A stretch of DNA of 64,000 nt. It comes from Croceivirga sp. (lineage in GTDB: Bacteria; Bacteroidota; Bacteroidia; Flavobacteriales; Flavobacteriaceae). Positions within the stretch are counted from its first letter, which is position 1. Each line of letters begins with the position of its first letter. Shown piece by piece: positions 27,590 to 36,868 of this stretch. The position numbers and the translations under genes are program-made. The notes below the pieces were generated by a model, which saw only the letters and a program-made list of their open reading frames with translations, made no database searches and was not told the origin of the DNA. Location: contig JANQQQ010000016.1 of the NCBI GenBank assembly GCA_028284935.1, positions 22,730 to 86,729 of the forward strand. The letters run 5' to 3'.

Positions 27590-27597
27590 CAAATATA
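27590..27597 (-). promoter_or_regulatory. -7-like element directly upstream of holB
   Basis: The minus strand reads TATATTTG, an exact TAnnTTTG match, but only 4 bases precede the holB ATG and no TTG is at the right distance. It would imply a nearly leaderless message. Confidence 0.3.
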
Positions 27598-27656
27598 GGG
27601 CATTTGAGCACTTTTCCTTTAATTGCGGATATCAATCAATTGAGGTGAAAATTAGT

Positions 27657-27686
27657 TTTGATGACCTCCTTAAATGGTTATTTTTG
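27657..27686 (+). promoter_or_regulatory. pgk promoter (TTTG-N18-TATTTTTG)
   Basis: TTTG (27657-27660), an 18-base spacer and TATTTTTG (27679-27686) match both boxes of the Bacteroidota housekeeping promoter. Transcription would start near 27693, just before the ATG at 27707, which excludes the in-frame ATG at 27674. A second possible -7 box (TAGTTTTG, 27653-27660) overlaps the -33 box. Confidence 0.7.
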
Positions 27687-27706
27687 AAGTTCAAACCAAG
27701 AAGACC

Positions 27707-28897
27707 ATGAAAGTAATTGACGACTATAACTTCGAGGGTAAAAAAGCCCTCATTCGCGTAGATTTTAATGTGCCTCTTGATGAAGCGCTAAATGTGACCG
27801 ACACAAGTAGAATTGAGGCGGCAAAACCCACTATTCTAAAGATACTTGAGGATGGGGGGAGTGCAGTTCTTATGAGTCATTTAGGAAGACCAAAGGGACA
27901 GCGAAATGATAGGATGTCCTTAAAACATATTTGCGAAAAAGTATCTGAAATTATTGGCGTTCAAGTAAAGTTCGTCGATGATTGTGTAGGCGAAAAAGTA
28001 GAACAAGCCTATACCGAGCTACAGAGCGGTGAAATGCTATTGTTGGAGAATTTGCGGTTTTATGGCGAGGAAACCAATGGAGATGTTGCTTTCGCAGAGA
28101 AGCTTTCAAAATTTGGCGACATTTATGTAAACGATGCCTTCGGAACGGCACATCGTGCCCATGCGTCAACCACGATCGTAGCACAGTTCTTCCCTGAAAA
28201 CAAGTGTTTTGGCTATTTGTTGGCGAAAGAAATTAAAGCGATTGAAACTGTCATGCAGACAGGAGAGAAGCCAGTCACAGCTATTCTTGGAGGCGCCAAG
28301 GTCTCATCCAAGATCACCATTATTGAGAATATTCTTGACAAAGTGGACCACCTCATTATTGGGGGAGGGATGACCTATACGTTTGTTAAGGCCCAAGGGG
28401 GGAATGTAGGAGCCTCCATTTGTGAAGAGGACAAAATGGGGTTGGCCCTGGATATTTTGCAACAAGCAGAAGCGAAAAAAGTAAAAGTACATCTTCCCGT
28501 GGACGTCATTGCAGCTGATGATTTTGACAATAATGCCAACACCCAAATGGTTCAGGTAAACAGCATTCCAGACGGTTGGCAAGGCCTTGATGTGGGCCCA
28601 GAAACCCTAAAGAGGTTTGGAGAGGTAATTCTGGACTCCCGCACCATTTTATGGAACGGTCCGGTAGGTGTTTTTGAGATGGAAAGCTTTGCTGAGGGGA
28701 CCATTTCTGTTGGAAATTATGTGGATAAGGCTACCCAAAATGGCGCTTTTTCTTTGGTAGGCGGTGGAGATTCCGTAGCTGCGGTAAAGCAATTTGGTTT
28801 TCAGGACAAGGTGAGCTATGTATCCACCGGGGGTGGGGCTATGCTAGAGAGCCTCGAGGGCAAAACACTTCCCGGAATTGCGGCAATATTGGACTAA
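27707..28897 (+). CDS. pgk: Phosphoglycerate kinase
   Basis: 396 residues, the usual bacterial length. Transfers phosphate from 1,3-bisphosphoglycerate to ADP in glycolysis. It has the signature [11 protein letters not shown] near the start, the substrate-binding SHLGRPKG (about 60-67), [36 protein letters not shown], and the nucleotide-binding region ([34 protein letters not shown]). A longer frame could begin at ATG 27674, but this lies inside the promoter and adds residues with no family match. The gene is monocistronic and divergent from holB. Confidence 0.97.
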   Translation: MKVIDDYNFEGKKALIRVDFNVPLDEALNVTDTSRIEAAKPTILKILEDGGSAVLMSHLGRPKGQRNDRMSLKHICEKVSEIIGVQVKFVDDCVGEKVEQAYTELQSGEMLLLENLRFYGEETNGDVAFAEKLSKFGDIYVNDAFGTAHRAHASTTIVAQFFPENKCFGYLLAKEIKAIETVMQTGEKPVTAILGGAKVSSKITIIENILDKVDHLIIGGGMTYTFVKAQGGNVGASICEEDKMGLALDILQQAEAKKVKVHLPVDVIAADDFDNNANTQMVQVNSIPDGWQGLDVGPETLKRFGEVILDSRTILWNGPVGVFEMESFAEGTISVGNYVDKATQNGAFSLVGGGDSVAAVKQFGFQDKVSYVSTGGGAMLESLEGKTLPGIAAILD

Positions 28898-29015
28898 CAC
28901 TTACGTTATCGATTAACGGAATTTATCCGATTTTTTTAGTTTTTGACCCTGTTCTTTTTGAATTTGGGAAAAAAACCGCATTTTCGTTAGTCCCAAACCA
29001 AACTATGTACTGAAG

Positions 29016-30626
29016 ATGAGTTTTCGATTCCTAACGTCCTTCCTATTGTCTATATCAGCGGGCCTGACTTCGCTTTGTGCCCAAGATGGCATTAAAGACA
29101 GTTTAGGCATAGTATCGGATTCCCTGACAAGGGAACGTACCATGCAATTGCAAAAGGGGGACAATACCATTCAGGATACCGCCCTTAAAATCTCGTCAAT
29201 TGACTCGTATACCAAAAAGACAACGTTAGAGGACATGGAACAGGCCTATGCCTATGACAGTCTGTGGATGAGCGAATTGGCGAGGCATCAAGATTATTTC
29301 AAGGAAATGTACCAAGAAGTGACAACCCCTTTGGATAGCCTGGAGTATCTTGAATTACCAACGGATACCTTGAAAGCTCGCTTGGCACTATTAAATGAAA
29401 AAACTCCTTTTAATATCTCGTACAACCCTTCATTGGAGCGAGTAATCAAGTCTTTTTTAACAAGAAAAAGAGGCCTGATGCAACGCATGATGACAGCCAG
29501 CCAATTTTACTTCCCCTTGTTTGAACAAGAGCTTGATCATCAGGACATTCCTTTGGAAATAAAATACTTGGCTATTGTTGAGTCCGCGCTCAATCCAAGG
29601 GCAAGATCTAGGGTAGGTGCCACAGGACTATGGCAGTTCATGTTTTCAACAGGGAGGCTATATGGCTTGAATGTGAGCAGTTATGTAGATGAGCGCCGGG
29701 ACCCCATTGAGTCCACCAAGGCCGCAGGAAAATATTTGGCCAAGCTATATGATATTTTCAATGACTGGGATTTGGCCCTTGCCGCGTATAATTCAGGTCC
29801 AGGAAATGTAAATAAAGCCATTAGGCGTTCAGGGGGATATAAGAATTATTGGAATATTAGAAGAAACCTCCCACGCGAGACTGCCGGATACGTACCGGCG
29901 TTTTTGGCTACGATGTACCTTTTTGAATATGCGGATGAACATGGATTAAAAGGCGAAAAAATAGAACGACCTTATTTTGAAACAGATACCGTTCATGTTA
30001 AAGAACTGATCACTTTTGACCAAATTTCCACCTTGGTTGGGGTTTCAAAAGAGCAATTGCAGGTATTGAATCCGCAATACAAACTTAACATCATTCCAAA
30101 AGTTCAGGGAAAAACCTTTACCCTTCGTCTTCCTGTAAAGCATATAGGAAGGTACGTGTCAAACGAAGAAGCCATATATGCATTTGCAAAAGCAGAAATC
30201 GAAAAACAGGAAAAGCCCCTTCCACAACTCGTAAACAGTAGTGATAGAATCAGGTACAAGGTAAAGAGTGGGGATTATTTAGGTAAAATTGCAGAACGGT
30301 ATGGCGTTGGGGTGAGTCAAATAAAACGTTGGAATGGGTTACGAAGTAATAACCTCAGAATAGGCCAAAGACTGACGATTTACCCACGAAAACCAGTGAC
30401 GTCATCGAGTTCTAAATCTGTGGCTACCCATACCAAACCATCAAAACCTATTCAGCTTCCGAATGACCCCTCAAAAGTACATGAGGTACAAACTGGGGAT
30501 TCACTTTGGACCATCTCCAGAAAATATCCGGGCATCAGTATTGAAAATCTAAGGGAATGGAATGGCCTCAGGGGAAATAACCTTAAGCCGGGGACAAAAT
30601 TGAAGCTCTGCAACTGCTCTTCTTAA
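29016..30626 (+). CDS. MltD-like membrane-bound lytic transglycosylase with two LysM domains
   Basis: 536 residues. A signal peptide (1-22, ending LCAQ) is followed by an acidic helical region, the SLT catalytic domain (about 165-290) with the catalytic Glu at about 189 (LAIVESALNPRA), the GATGLWQFM motif, and LALAAYNSGPGNV. Two LysM modules follow (about 413-457, RYKVKSGDYLGKIAERYGV; about 488-533, HEVQTGDSLWTISRKYPG). It cleaves the glycan strand of peptidoglycan with 1,6-anhydro product formation, acting in the periplasm. The N-terminus looks like a plain signal peptide without lipobox, unlike E. coli MltD. It is followed by the DUF4837 gene after 143 bp. Confidence 0.9.
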   Translation: MSFRFLTSFLLSISAGLTSLCAQDGIKDSLGIVSDSLTRERTMQLQKGDNTIQDTALKISSIDSYTKKTTLEDMEQAYAYDSLWMSELARHQDYFKEMYQEVTTPLDSLEYLELPTDTLKARLALLNEKTPFNISYNPSLERVIKSFLTRKRGLMQRMMTASQFYFPLFEQELDHQDIPLEIKYLAIVESALNPRARSRVGATGLWQFMFSTGRLYGLNVSSYVDERRDPIESTKAAGKYLAKLYDIFNDWDLALAAYNSGPGNVNKAIRRSGGYKNYWNIRRNLPRETAGYVPAFLATMYLFEYADEHGLKGEKIERPYFETDTVHVKELITFDQISTLVGVSKEQLQVLNPQYKLNIIPKVQGKTFTLRLPVKHIGRYVSNEEAIYAFAKAEIEKQEKPLPQLVNSSDRIRYKVKSGDYLGKIAERYGVGVSQIKRWNGLRSNNLRIGQRLTIYPRKPVTSSSSKSVATHTKPSKPIQLPNDPSKVHEVQTGDSLWTISRKYPGISIENLREWNGLRGNNLKPGTKLKLCNCSS

Positions 30627-30769
30627 CCTTGGCGGCTGTCCTATTTTATTGAGTTGTTCCTTCTTTTGGCTCAGGTCATTCACCCTTGTTTCCCATTGGC
30701 TCATCCAAAAGTTAAGTTTGCTCATTTACTTCGTTTAAGGTTGCTTTAAATTCATACCTTTAGGCCATT

Positions 30770-31762
30770 ATGAATGGACGAAGAATACTATGGGCCTCGG
30801 CACTGTTGCTGTTGGCCTTTTCCTGTAAGCAATCGAGTACTAAAGGACGATTTTTGCCACCTTCTACCGGCAGTGTCAATTCATTGATGGTGGTCATGGA
30901 CAACGAACTTTGGCGTGGTGCCATTGGGGATAAAGTGCGCGAACTCTTTGCAAGCCCATCCTTAAGTTTGATGCCGCAACAGCCTATTTTATCATTGACA
31001 CAAATACCACCCCAAGTGTTTCGCGGGGCTACCGCCCACTCTAGATCGGTATTGTTGGTGGAACAAGATTCCATAACCGTGGCGCATGTCAAGAGCAATG
31101 TCTATGCGCAACCCCAGAAAGTTGCGGTGGTTAAGGGAACCAATTATGATGAATTGGTTGGTGGACTGGAAAAAATAGCGAACAAGGCCATTAGCTCGTT
31201 CAAGCATGTGGAGCTTACCGAAGCGCAAAAACGCTTCACACGATCCCTAAATAAAGAAACGGCGTTACAAGAGACCTTTGGCATTACTATGACCATTCCG
31301 TCTGCATATCGGGTGGGCAAACAAGAGGAAAATTTTGTGTGGCTGGACCGGCAGATACCTAAAGGCAATATGAACATCATTGTCTATAGTATGCCCAACA
31401 ACAGTTTTTCAAACGATTCCACTTTTGTAAGGGACATCATTGCTATGCGCGATTCAATAGGGAAGAAATATATCCCTGGACCGGATGACGGTACCTTTAT
31501 GATTACGGAAAATGCCTTTGCCCCGTATTTGTTTCCAGCTGAAATAGGGGGGCTTAAGGGAGCGGAAGCAAGGGGTATTTGGGAAATCAAGGGCTACCCA
31601 ATGGCTGGACCGTTCCTTACCTATATTTTAAACGATGAAGCCCATGACCGAAAACTGGTTATCGAAGGGTTTACCTTTGCCCCCAATACCCAAAAGCGGG
31701 ATTATATGTTTGAGCTGGAGGCCATTTTAAAAACAATTGGTATAAAACGGGAAGATGGATAA
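30770..31762 (+). CDS. DUF4837 lipoprotein
   Basis: 330 residues with a lipoprotein signal peptide (ASALLLLAFSC, Cys about 19). The body matches the DUF4837 family of Bacteroidota: an initial LPPSTGSVNSLMVVMDNELWRG with a GDKVREL segment, then a second similar half with IPSAYRVGKQEENFVWLDRQIPKGNMNIIVY. Function unknown; the lipoprotein is expected to face the periplasm or outer membrane. It is followed by a hairpin terminator and converges on the PorE-like gene. Confidence 0.82.
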   Translation: MNGRRILWASALLLLAFSCKQSSTKGRFLPPSTGSVNSLMVVMDNELWRGAIGDKVRELFASPSLSLMPQQPILSLTQIPPQVFRGATAHSRSVLLVEQDSITVAHVKSNVYAQPQKVAVVKGTNYDELVGGLEKIANKAISSFKHVELTEAQKRFTRSLNKETALQETFGITMTIPSAYRVGKQEENFVWLDRQIPKGNMNIIVYSMPNNSFSNDSTFVRDIIAMRDSIGKKYIPGPDDGTFMITENAFAPYLFPAEIGGLKGAEARGIWEIKGYPMAGPFLTYILNDEAHDRKLVIEGFTFAPNTQKRDYMFELEAILKTIGIKREDG

Positions 31763-31765
31763 AAT

Positions 31766-31798
31766 AAAAAGGGACGGATAATCATCCGCCCCTTTTTT
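31766..31798. terminator. Bidirectional terminator between DUF4837 and PorE-like genes
   Basis: AAAAAGGGACGGAT and ATCCGCCCCTTTTTT form a stem with one mismatch and a 4-base loop, ending in T6 on the plus strand and T5 on the minus strand. It lies between the converging stops at 31762 and 31829. Confidence 0.8.
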
Positions 31799-31828
31799 AG
31801 GTATCAAATTTGTTTTGTTCGTGTTTGA

Positions 31829-33868
31829 TCATTGGACAAAAATGAACTCTGAACGTCTGTTCAATTGATGCGCCTTTTTGGAACAAGAAATTCCATCAGG
31901 GCAATCGTTCAATAATTGTTCCTCCCCATATCCTATGGCACTGACAATCTGGTCTTGGGAAACCCCTTTGGATAGCAAATAGTCCTTGGAGGCTTTTGCC
32001 CGCTTATCGGAGAGGTATCTATTGTATGCCGCGCTACCCCTTGAATCCGTATGCGATTCTATTTTGAGCTTCATATTTTCGTTTTTCACCAAATAATCTG
32101 CCAACCTGTCCAACTCTTCTTTCGCATCGTTACGGATACTGAAACTATCGAAATTAAAATAAACAGCTTCCGTTTTGAACATGGTCTCCCGTTTCTCATT
32201 TTCAACAATGTCCACGGCACCAACAGGCATCAACTTTTGGGTCAAATTAATCTGAACATTGTCTTTGGTGGTAACGGACTCCAAAAGCTCCTCATAGTCG
32301 TCTTTTTTGACATTTAAGGTATAGTCGTAGTTTGAAATGAGGTTTTCCAATGTAAAAGTGCCATCGTCATCTGATTCAACTTCCGCTATTTTTAGGTTAT
32401 TGGAATCGAAAAGGACAATATTGGCATTGGCCAATGGGGCCTCCGTCATTGCGTCAATAACAACCCCATTAACGCTGTTGTTGTTTTCAATTTTGTTTTC
32501 CGGCTTTACCCATTTAAAGTAATAGATGTCGTCATCGCCCTTCCCCCCTTTTCGATTGGAAGCCAAGTAACCGGCATTTTCACCTTCTTTTAAGGCAAAT
32601 GAAAAGTCGTCCCTGATACTATTATAGGGTTTCCCCAAGTTTGCCGGATTTCCCAGAACCCCACCCGTCATTGTGCTCTGATAAATGTCCAGACCACCAA
32701 GACCCGATTTTCTGTCCGATGAGAAATAGATTTTATTCTCGGCAACAAAAGGAAACATTTCCTTTCGGTTCGAGTTGATTTCCGGGCCAAGATTCCTCGG
32801 GGCTGAAAAGAGGCCATTTTCATCGATATCAACTACGTATAAATCCGTAGATCCGTAACCTCCAGGCATATCCGAAACAAAATACATTTGCTTTCCGTCC
32901 GGTGTGAGCGCTGGGTGCCCGGTAGAGTAATCTTCGTTGTTAAAGGAAACCTCTGTAGGGGAACCCCACTTTCCATCAACCCATTTTGACGTAAAGATTT
33001 TAAGATGATTCACGCTCTTTTTTTTCTTCTTCTTTTTGCGCTGGTCATTGTTTCTAGTGAAGTACATTGTTTTTCCATCTGGGGAAAACGATGCTGATGC
33101 CTCGTGCTGCTTTGTATTGATATATTTGGGCAACTTTTTTATCTGGCCGAGTTCATAACCGTCACTTTTAACGTCACCTTCGTAAAGGTCCAGAAAGGGC
33201 TGGTTGTTCCAACGGTATTTTCTGGTCTTAAATACGCCGGTATCCGCTGCTGAGGCAAAAATTATTTTACCATCAGATCTAAAGCTTGAACCAAATTCCG
33301 AATACTTGGTATTTATCTTTAGATTTTTTAAAAGTATTTGCTCTTTATGCTCTAGAAAACTTGGTGCCGTAGTCGTTTTTTCAAAGTCCTTTTCCGCAAT
33401 TAGGGTAAGAATTCTGTCGGCATTTTTCTTTCTTCCAATTCCCTTTAATACATCGGAATACTTAAACAAATCATCTTCTGACAATACGTTCCGGTAGTTT
33501 TCAAAAAGCATATTGTACCATTTTGAGGCCTTTTCCATATCGCCGATGAAATAATAAGAATCCGCAGCTTTTTGAAGGGACTGCATCGCCGGAACCTGCG
33601 AACTATAGGCAAATGCCTTTTCATAATATTCGGAGGCTTCTGAATACCACATGTTATCAAATGCCTTATCCGCAGCTTTCAGCAGCTTTTTGACCATTTT
33701 CGTTTCCGCCATATGCCTTGTGGATATGGATTCTTCGGAAGTATCGAAAGTGTTTGAAGAAAGTGATATTTCCTCCTCCACTTCGGTCTCCAGATTTGAA
33801 AGGGTGGCTTCTTGGGCCTGTAGACCGTAAAGCCCAAGCGATAAGAAGAATAGAATAACTAGCCTCAT
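31829..33868 (-). CDS. PorE-like OmpA-family protein (TPR, PD40 propeller, carboxypeptidase-regulatory-like, OmpA)
   Basis: 679 residues: signal peptide 1-18 (YGLQAQ), TPR-like helices about 55-160, a PD40/WD40-like propeller about 185-450 (FSPDGKTMYFTRN, LTPDGKQMYFVSD, KIYFSSDRKSGLGGLDIY), a CarboxypepD-regulatory-like beta domain about 465-545 (NGVVIDAMTEAPLANANIVL), and an OmpA C-terminal peptidoglycan-binding domain about 565-679 (YFNFDSFSIRNDA, ESHTDSRGSAAYN, LSDKRAKASKDYL). This is the order described for PorE, which links the type IX secretion apparatus to the cell wall. A run of seven lysines lies in a propeller loop (about 279-286). It stands alone, away from PorP/SprF. Confidence 0.85.
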   Translation of the reverse strand: MRLVILFFLSLGLYGLQAQEATLSNLETEVEEEISLSSNTFDTSEESISTRHMAETKMVKKLLKAADKAFDNMWYSEASEYYEKAFAYSSQVPAMQSLQKAADSYYFIGDMEKASKWYNMLFENYRNVLSEDDLFKYSDVLKGIGRKKNADRILTLIAEKDFEKTTTAPSFLEHKEQILLKNLKINTKYSEFGSSFRSDGKIIFASAADTGVFKTRKYRWNNQPFLDLYEGDVKSDGYELGQIKKLPKYINTKQHEASASFSPDGKTMYFTRNNDQRKKKKKKKSVNHLKIFTSKWVDGKWGSPTEVSFNNEDYSTGHPALTPDGKQMYFVSDMPGGYGSTDLYVVDIDENGLFSAPRNLGPEINSNRKEMFPFVAENKIYFSSDRKSGLGGLDIYQSTMTGGVLGNPANLGKPYNSIRDDFSFALKEGENAGYLASNRKGGKGDDDIYYFKWVKPENKIENNNSVNGVVIDAMTEAPLANANIVLFDSNNLKIAEVESDDDGTFTLENLISNYDYTLNVKKDDYEELLESVTTKDNVQINLTQKLMPVGAVDIVENEKRETMFKTEAVYFNFDSFSIRNDAKEELDRLADYLVKNENMKLKIESHTDSRGSAAYNRYLSDKRAKASKDYLLSKGVSQDQIVSAIGYGEEQLLNDCPDGISCSKKAHQLNRRSEFIFVQ

Positions 33869-34060
33869 TGTTGTTAAGATTAGGGGTTAGCTCGGAACGT
33901 GTTCCTACATAAAAACGGAACGTCCCGCCTGATCATAACGCCAAATTAAGGCCTAAGTGTCTAGCAAATTAATTTTTGTTGTGAAATGAAATATAAGTGC
34001 GGTAAACTAGGAAATTGCAAGGTTTTTAATCCAATAAAAGCCCCAAGGAAAGAAGACGGG

Positions 34061-34255
34061 TTAAGAGCTGGCCCCGTTTTTGTCCTCTAATTTTTCGTCC
34101 TCCTTTGAAGCGTCTTTAAATTCTTTGATACCGCTGCCAAGTCCGCGCATTAGCTCTGGGATTTTCTTGCCCCCGAAAAGAAGTAGGACCACGACCACTA
34201 TAAGTACTATTTGCCAAGGACCTAACATACCTAGAAAAAAAGAAAGCGAAACCAT
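34061..34255 (-). CDS. tatA: Sec-independent translocase subunit TatA/TatE
   Basis: 64 residues. One membrane helix (about 10-27) begins after a short N-terminus and contains the TatA hallmark sequence [33 protein letters not shown], split by the FGGKKIPEL amphipathic hinge, followed by a charged amphipathic helix ([15 protein letters not shown]). It forms the pore component of Tat export of folded proteins. No tatB or tatC is adjacent. It diverges from the M23 gene; a TATTTTTG box lies 25 bases before its ATG. Confidence 0.93.
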   Translation of the reverse strand: MVSLSFFLGMLGPWQIVLIVVVVLLLFGGKKIPELMRGLGSGIKEFKDASKEDEKLEDKNGASS

Positions 34256-34280
34256 AGTATAAATTCTAATATTGAAACAT

Positions 34281-34288
34281 CAAAAATA
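34281..34288 (-). promoter_or_regulatory. -7 promoter element upstream of tatA
   Basis: The minus strand reads TATTTTTG, an exact TAnnTTTG match 25 bases before the tatA ATG. The -33 box is not clear. Confidence 0.4.
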
Positions 34289-34396
34289 CAAAAAACCTGT
34301 GGGCTTTGCTGTTAAAGAACGAAACCCGCTTGCAAACATTGCAAATGAAAGCATAAAACTTCTTGTATTTTCCAAAAACTTTCACATCTTGGAGTT

Positions 34397-34431
34397 TTTG
34401 ACGGAAAAAGTCACTACTAAAATTATCTTTG
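34397..34431 (+). promoter_or_regulatory. Promoter upstream of the M23 peptidase gene
   Basis: TTTG (34397-34400), a 23-base spacer and TATCTTTG (34424-34431) match the Bacteroidota boxes, with a spacer at the upper limit. Only 5 bases separate the -7 box from the ATG at 34437, so the message would be nearly leaderless. The box lies inside the longer frame that begins at 34272, which argues against that longer start. Confidence 0.45.
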
Positions 34432-34436
34432 TCCCC

Positions 34437-35306
34437 ATGGCTGCTAAAAAAAAGAAGGGAAAGGAAATCAAAAAAAAGCTCCTTCATAAGTATCGACTAG
34501 TCATATTGAATGAAAGTACTTTTGAAGAGAAGATTTCATTTAAACTCAACAGATTGAACGTTTTTGTTACGGGTACCCTTTTCATCATTGTTCTAATCGG
34601 CTTTACCACCCTATTGATAGCGTTTACACCCTTACGGGAATATATCCCCGGATATTCATCTACACGCTTAAAAAGACAGGCCACTGAACTTACCTATAAG
34701 ACGGATTCCCTGGTTACCGTGCTAAATTATACCAATCGGTACCTAGATAATGTGAGATTGGTGTTAAGGGGAGAGATAGAAAATAATGAAACCAACCGCG
34801 ATTCCCTTTTTGAACGGTATAAACTTGATCCCTCAAAGGTAAATCTGGACCCAATAGAACAAGATCTGCGTTTGCGGGAAGAAGTGGCTTTGGAGGATAA
34901 ATACAATCTTTTTGAAAGAAATTTAAACGATTTTGAAAGTGCTTTTTTCCCACCGGTCAATGGTACCATATCGCAAGGTTTTGATTTGGAAAAGAAGCAT
35001 TTTGCCATAGATGTTGTAGCGGTCCAAGGTTCCCCAGTAAAGGCCATAGCAGATGGCACGGTCATTTTTTCGGAATGGACCGTTGAGACGGGATATGTTA
35101 TTTTAATTGAACATAAAGAGAACATCATTTCCGTATATAAGCACAACGGCTCATTACATAAATCCCAAGGAGATTTAGTGCGTTCGGGTGAAGTAATAGC
35201 TTCTGTGGGCAATACAGGGGAACTCACTACGGGACCCCATTTGCATTTTGAACTATGGCGCGACGGTAAACCCAAGGACCCCATGGATTTTATAGACTTC
35301 AACTAA
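34437..35306 (+). CDS. M23-family (LytM) peptidoglycan endopeptidase, membrane-anchored
   Basis: 289 residues from ATG 34437 (MAAKKKKGKEIKKK). A basic cytoplasmic tail leads to one membrane helix (about 43-65), then a helical segment (75-165) and a LytM domain (170-285). The zinc ligands are H188/D192 (in HFAIDV), and H268-x-H270 (GPHLHFE), with the usual extra His at about 236 (YKHNGS). The first motif is normally HxGxD; here Ala replaces Gly. It should cut peptide cross-links of the wall, or activate other hydrolases, from the periplasmic face. A longer start at 34272 would add 55 residues with no family match. The next gene is 4 bp downstream. Confidence 0.9.
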   Translation: MAAKKKKGKEIKKKLLHKYRLVILNESTFEEKISFKLNRLNVFVTGTLFIIVLIGFTTLLIAFTPLREYIPGYSSTRLKRQATELTYKTDSLVTVLNYTNRYLDNVRLVLRGEIENNETNRDSLFERYKLDPSKVNLDPIEQDLRLREEVALEDKYNLFERNLNDFESAFFPPVNGTISQGFDLEKKHFAIDVVAVQGSPVKAIADGTVIFSEWTVETGYVILIEHKENIISVYKHNGSLHKSQGDLVRSGEVIASVGNTGELTTGPHLHFELWRDGKPKDPMDFIDFN

Positions 35307-35310
35307 AATT

Positions 35311-36816
35311 ATGTCCTTAAAATCATTTGCTGCCAAGATATTTGCCCGAAGGGTGGTCAATAGGAATGGAAAATGGATGAAAGACCCGATTGGAACGCAA
35401 CAAAGGGTTTTTAAGAAATTGATCTCCACGGCAAAGGATACCAAATTTGGCAGGGACCACAATTTTGCTGAGATCAAATCCCATAGTGATTTTGTGACTA
35501 AAGTGGCCATTAGGGATTATGAACAATTAAAACCCTATGTAGAAGTAATCAAGAACGGGGAGAGGGACATCCTTTGGCCTGGAAAACCCCTATATTTTGC
35601 AAAAACTTCGGGCACAACTTCGGGGGCCAAATACATTCCCATAACTAAGGAGTCCATAAAGCACCAAGTGAACGCCTCAAGGGATGCGATTCTGACCTAT
35701 ATCCATGAAACAGGGAGTTCAACATTTGTGGATGGACGAATGATTTTTTTACAGGGAAGTCCAGAAATGGATGAGATAAGTGGAATAAAAACGGGTCGTC
35801 TCTCTGGAATTTCGGCCCACTACGTACCCAAGTACCTTCAAAGGAACCGTTTGCCCAGTTGGCAAACCAATTGTATCGATGATTGGGAAACCAAGGTGAA
35901 TGTCATTATTGAAGAAACCGAACATGAGAATATGACCGTGATAGCGGGAATACCTTCTTGGGTTCAGATGTATTTTGAAAAATTGAGGGAAAAGCACGGA
36001 AAGCCTGTAGGAGCGCTTTTTCAAAATTTTGAACTGTTCATATATGGGGGGGTCAACTACGAACCCTATCGCGCAAAGTTTGAACGTTTAATTGGTAGAT
36101 CGGTGGCCAGTATTGAACTGTTTCCTGCAAGCGAAGGTTTTTTCGCCTATCAAAATTCACAAAAAGAAAAGGGGATGCTACTTTTATTGAATTCGGGCAT
36201 CTTTTACGAATTTGTTAAAACAGATGAATTTTTTGAACCCAATCCCCTAAGGCGAACCATAGGTGAAGTGGAAATAGGGATAAATTATGTGATGATCATC
36301 AGTACTGATGCAGGACTTTGGGCATATAATTTAGGGGATACCGTTCAGTTTATTTCTTTAAACCCCTACAAGGTCATCGTTTCCGGAAGAATAAAACATT
36401 TCATCTCAGCCTTTGGGGAGCATGTTATTGCAAAAGAAGTAGAGCAAGCGATGCAAGAGGCCATTGAAGCCACGGATGCACAGGTAAACGAGTTTACCGT
36501 AGCGCCGGAAACTACTCCCCAGAAGGAAGAATTACCATATCATGAATGGTTCGTGGAGTTTGAAAAGGCCCCTACCGACCTGCAAAGATTTATTGCGATA
36601 CTTGACCAATCCCTCCAAAACCAAAACAGCTACTATTTTGATTTGATAGAAGGGAAGATTTTACAAACATTGAAAATCACCCACATTAAAAAAGACGGAT
36701 TTAAAGACTTAATGAAATCCATTGGAAAGCTTGGAGGGCAAAACAAAATTCAACGACTATCCAACGACAGAAAACTTGCAGAATCACTACAGGCTTTCAA
36801 AACCCACCGCAAGTAA
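35311..36816 (+). CDS. GH3-family acyl-adenylating enzyme
   Basis: 501 residues. It has the GH3 adenylate-forming fold with the phosphate-binding loop YFAKTSGTTSGAKYIPIT (about 91-108), the later LFPASEGFFAYQ motif and the C-terminal WFVEFEKAP region. Plant relatives join amino acids to plant hormones. The bacterial homologues, common in Bacteroidota, have no established substrate. It is co-transcribed with the M23 gene (4-bp gap), which hints at an envelope-related role but does not prove it. Confidence 0.88.
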   Translation: MSLKSFAAKIFARRVVNRNGKWMKDPIGTQQRVFKKLISTAKDTKFGRDHNFAEIKSHSDFVTKVAIRDYEQLKPYVEVIKNGERDILWPGKPLYFAKTSGTTSGAKYIPITKESIKHQVNASRDAILTYIHETGSSTFVDGRMIFLQGSPEMDEISGIKTGRLSGISAHYVPKYLQRNRLPSWQTNCIDDWETKVNVIIEETEHENMTVIAGIPSWVQMYFEKLREKHGKPVGALFQNFELFIYGGVNYEPYRAKFERLIGRSVASIELFPASEGFFAYQNSQKEKGMLLLLNSGIFYEFVKTDEFFEPNPLRRTIGEVEIGINYVMIISTDAGLWAYNLGDTVQFISLNPYKVIVSGRIKHFISAFGEHVIAKEVEQAMQEAIEATDAQVNEFTVAPETTPQKEELPYHEWFVEFEKAPTDLQRFIAILDQSLQNQNSYYFDLIEGKILQTLKITHIKKDGFKDLMKSIGKLGGQNKIQRLSNDRKLAESLQAFKTHRK

Positions 36817-36845
36817 CACCATCATTTTTGTAGTATAATTTCATG

Positions 36846-36853
36846 TATTTTTG
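36846..36853 (+). promoter_or_regulatory. -7 promoter element upstream of the DUF6909 gene
   Basis: TATTTTTG matches TAnnTTTG and ends 15 bases before the ATG at 36869. A TTTTTG lies 15 bases further upstream, a shorter spacer than usual. Confidence 0.4.
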
Positions 36854-36868
36854 TGCGGAAATAGTGAA

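Noticed and set aside
28904..28937. Possible terminator after pgk (CGTTA/TAACG and CGGA/TCCG hairpins before T7)
   Set aside because: Stems are only 4-5 bp and overlap each other. The T-run is suggestive, but the structure is too weak to list.
29050..29090. Lipobox in the lytic transglycosylase (SLCAQ)
   Set aside because: The Cys is followed by an AQ signal peptidase I site and the Leu-Cys context (T-S-L-C) does not fit the lipobox, so a normal signal peptide is more likely.
33886..33903. Inverted repeat GGAAC-GT-GTTCC upstream of the PorE-like gene
   Set aside because: Short, single and without a recognisable regulator. It resembles half of the parS-like core by chance only.
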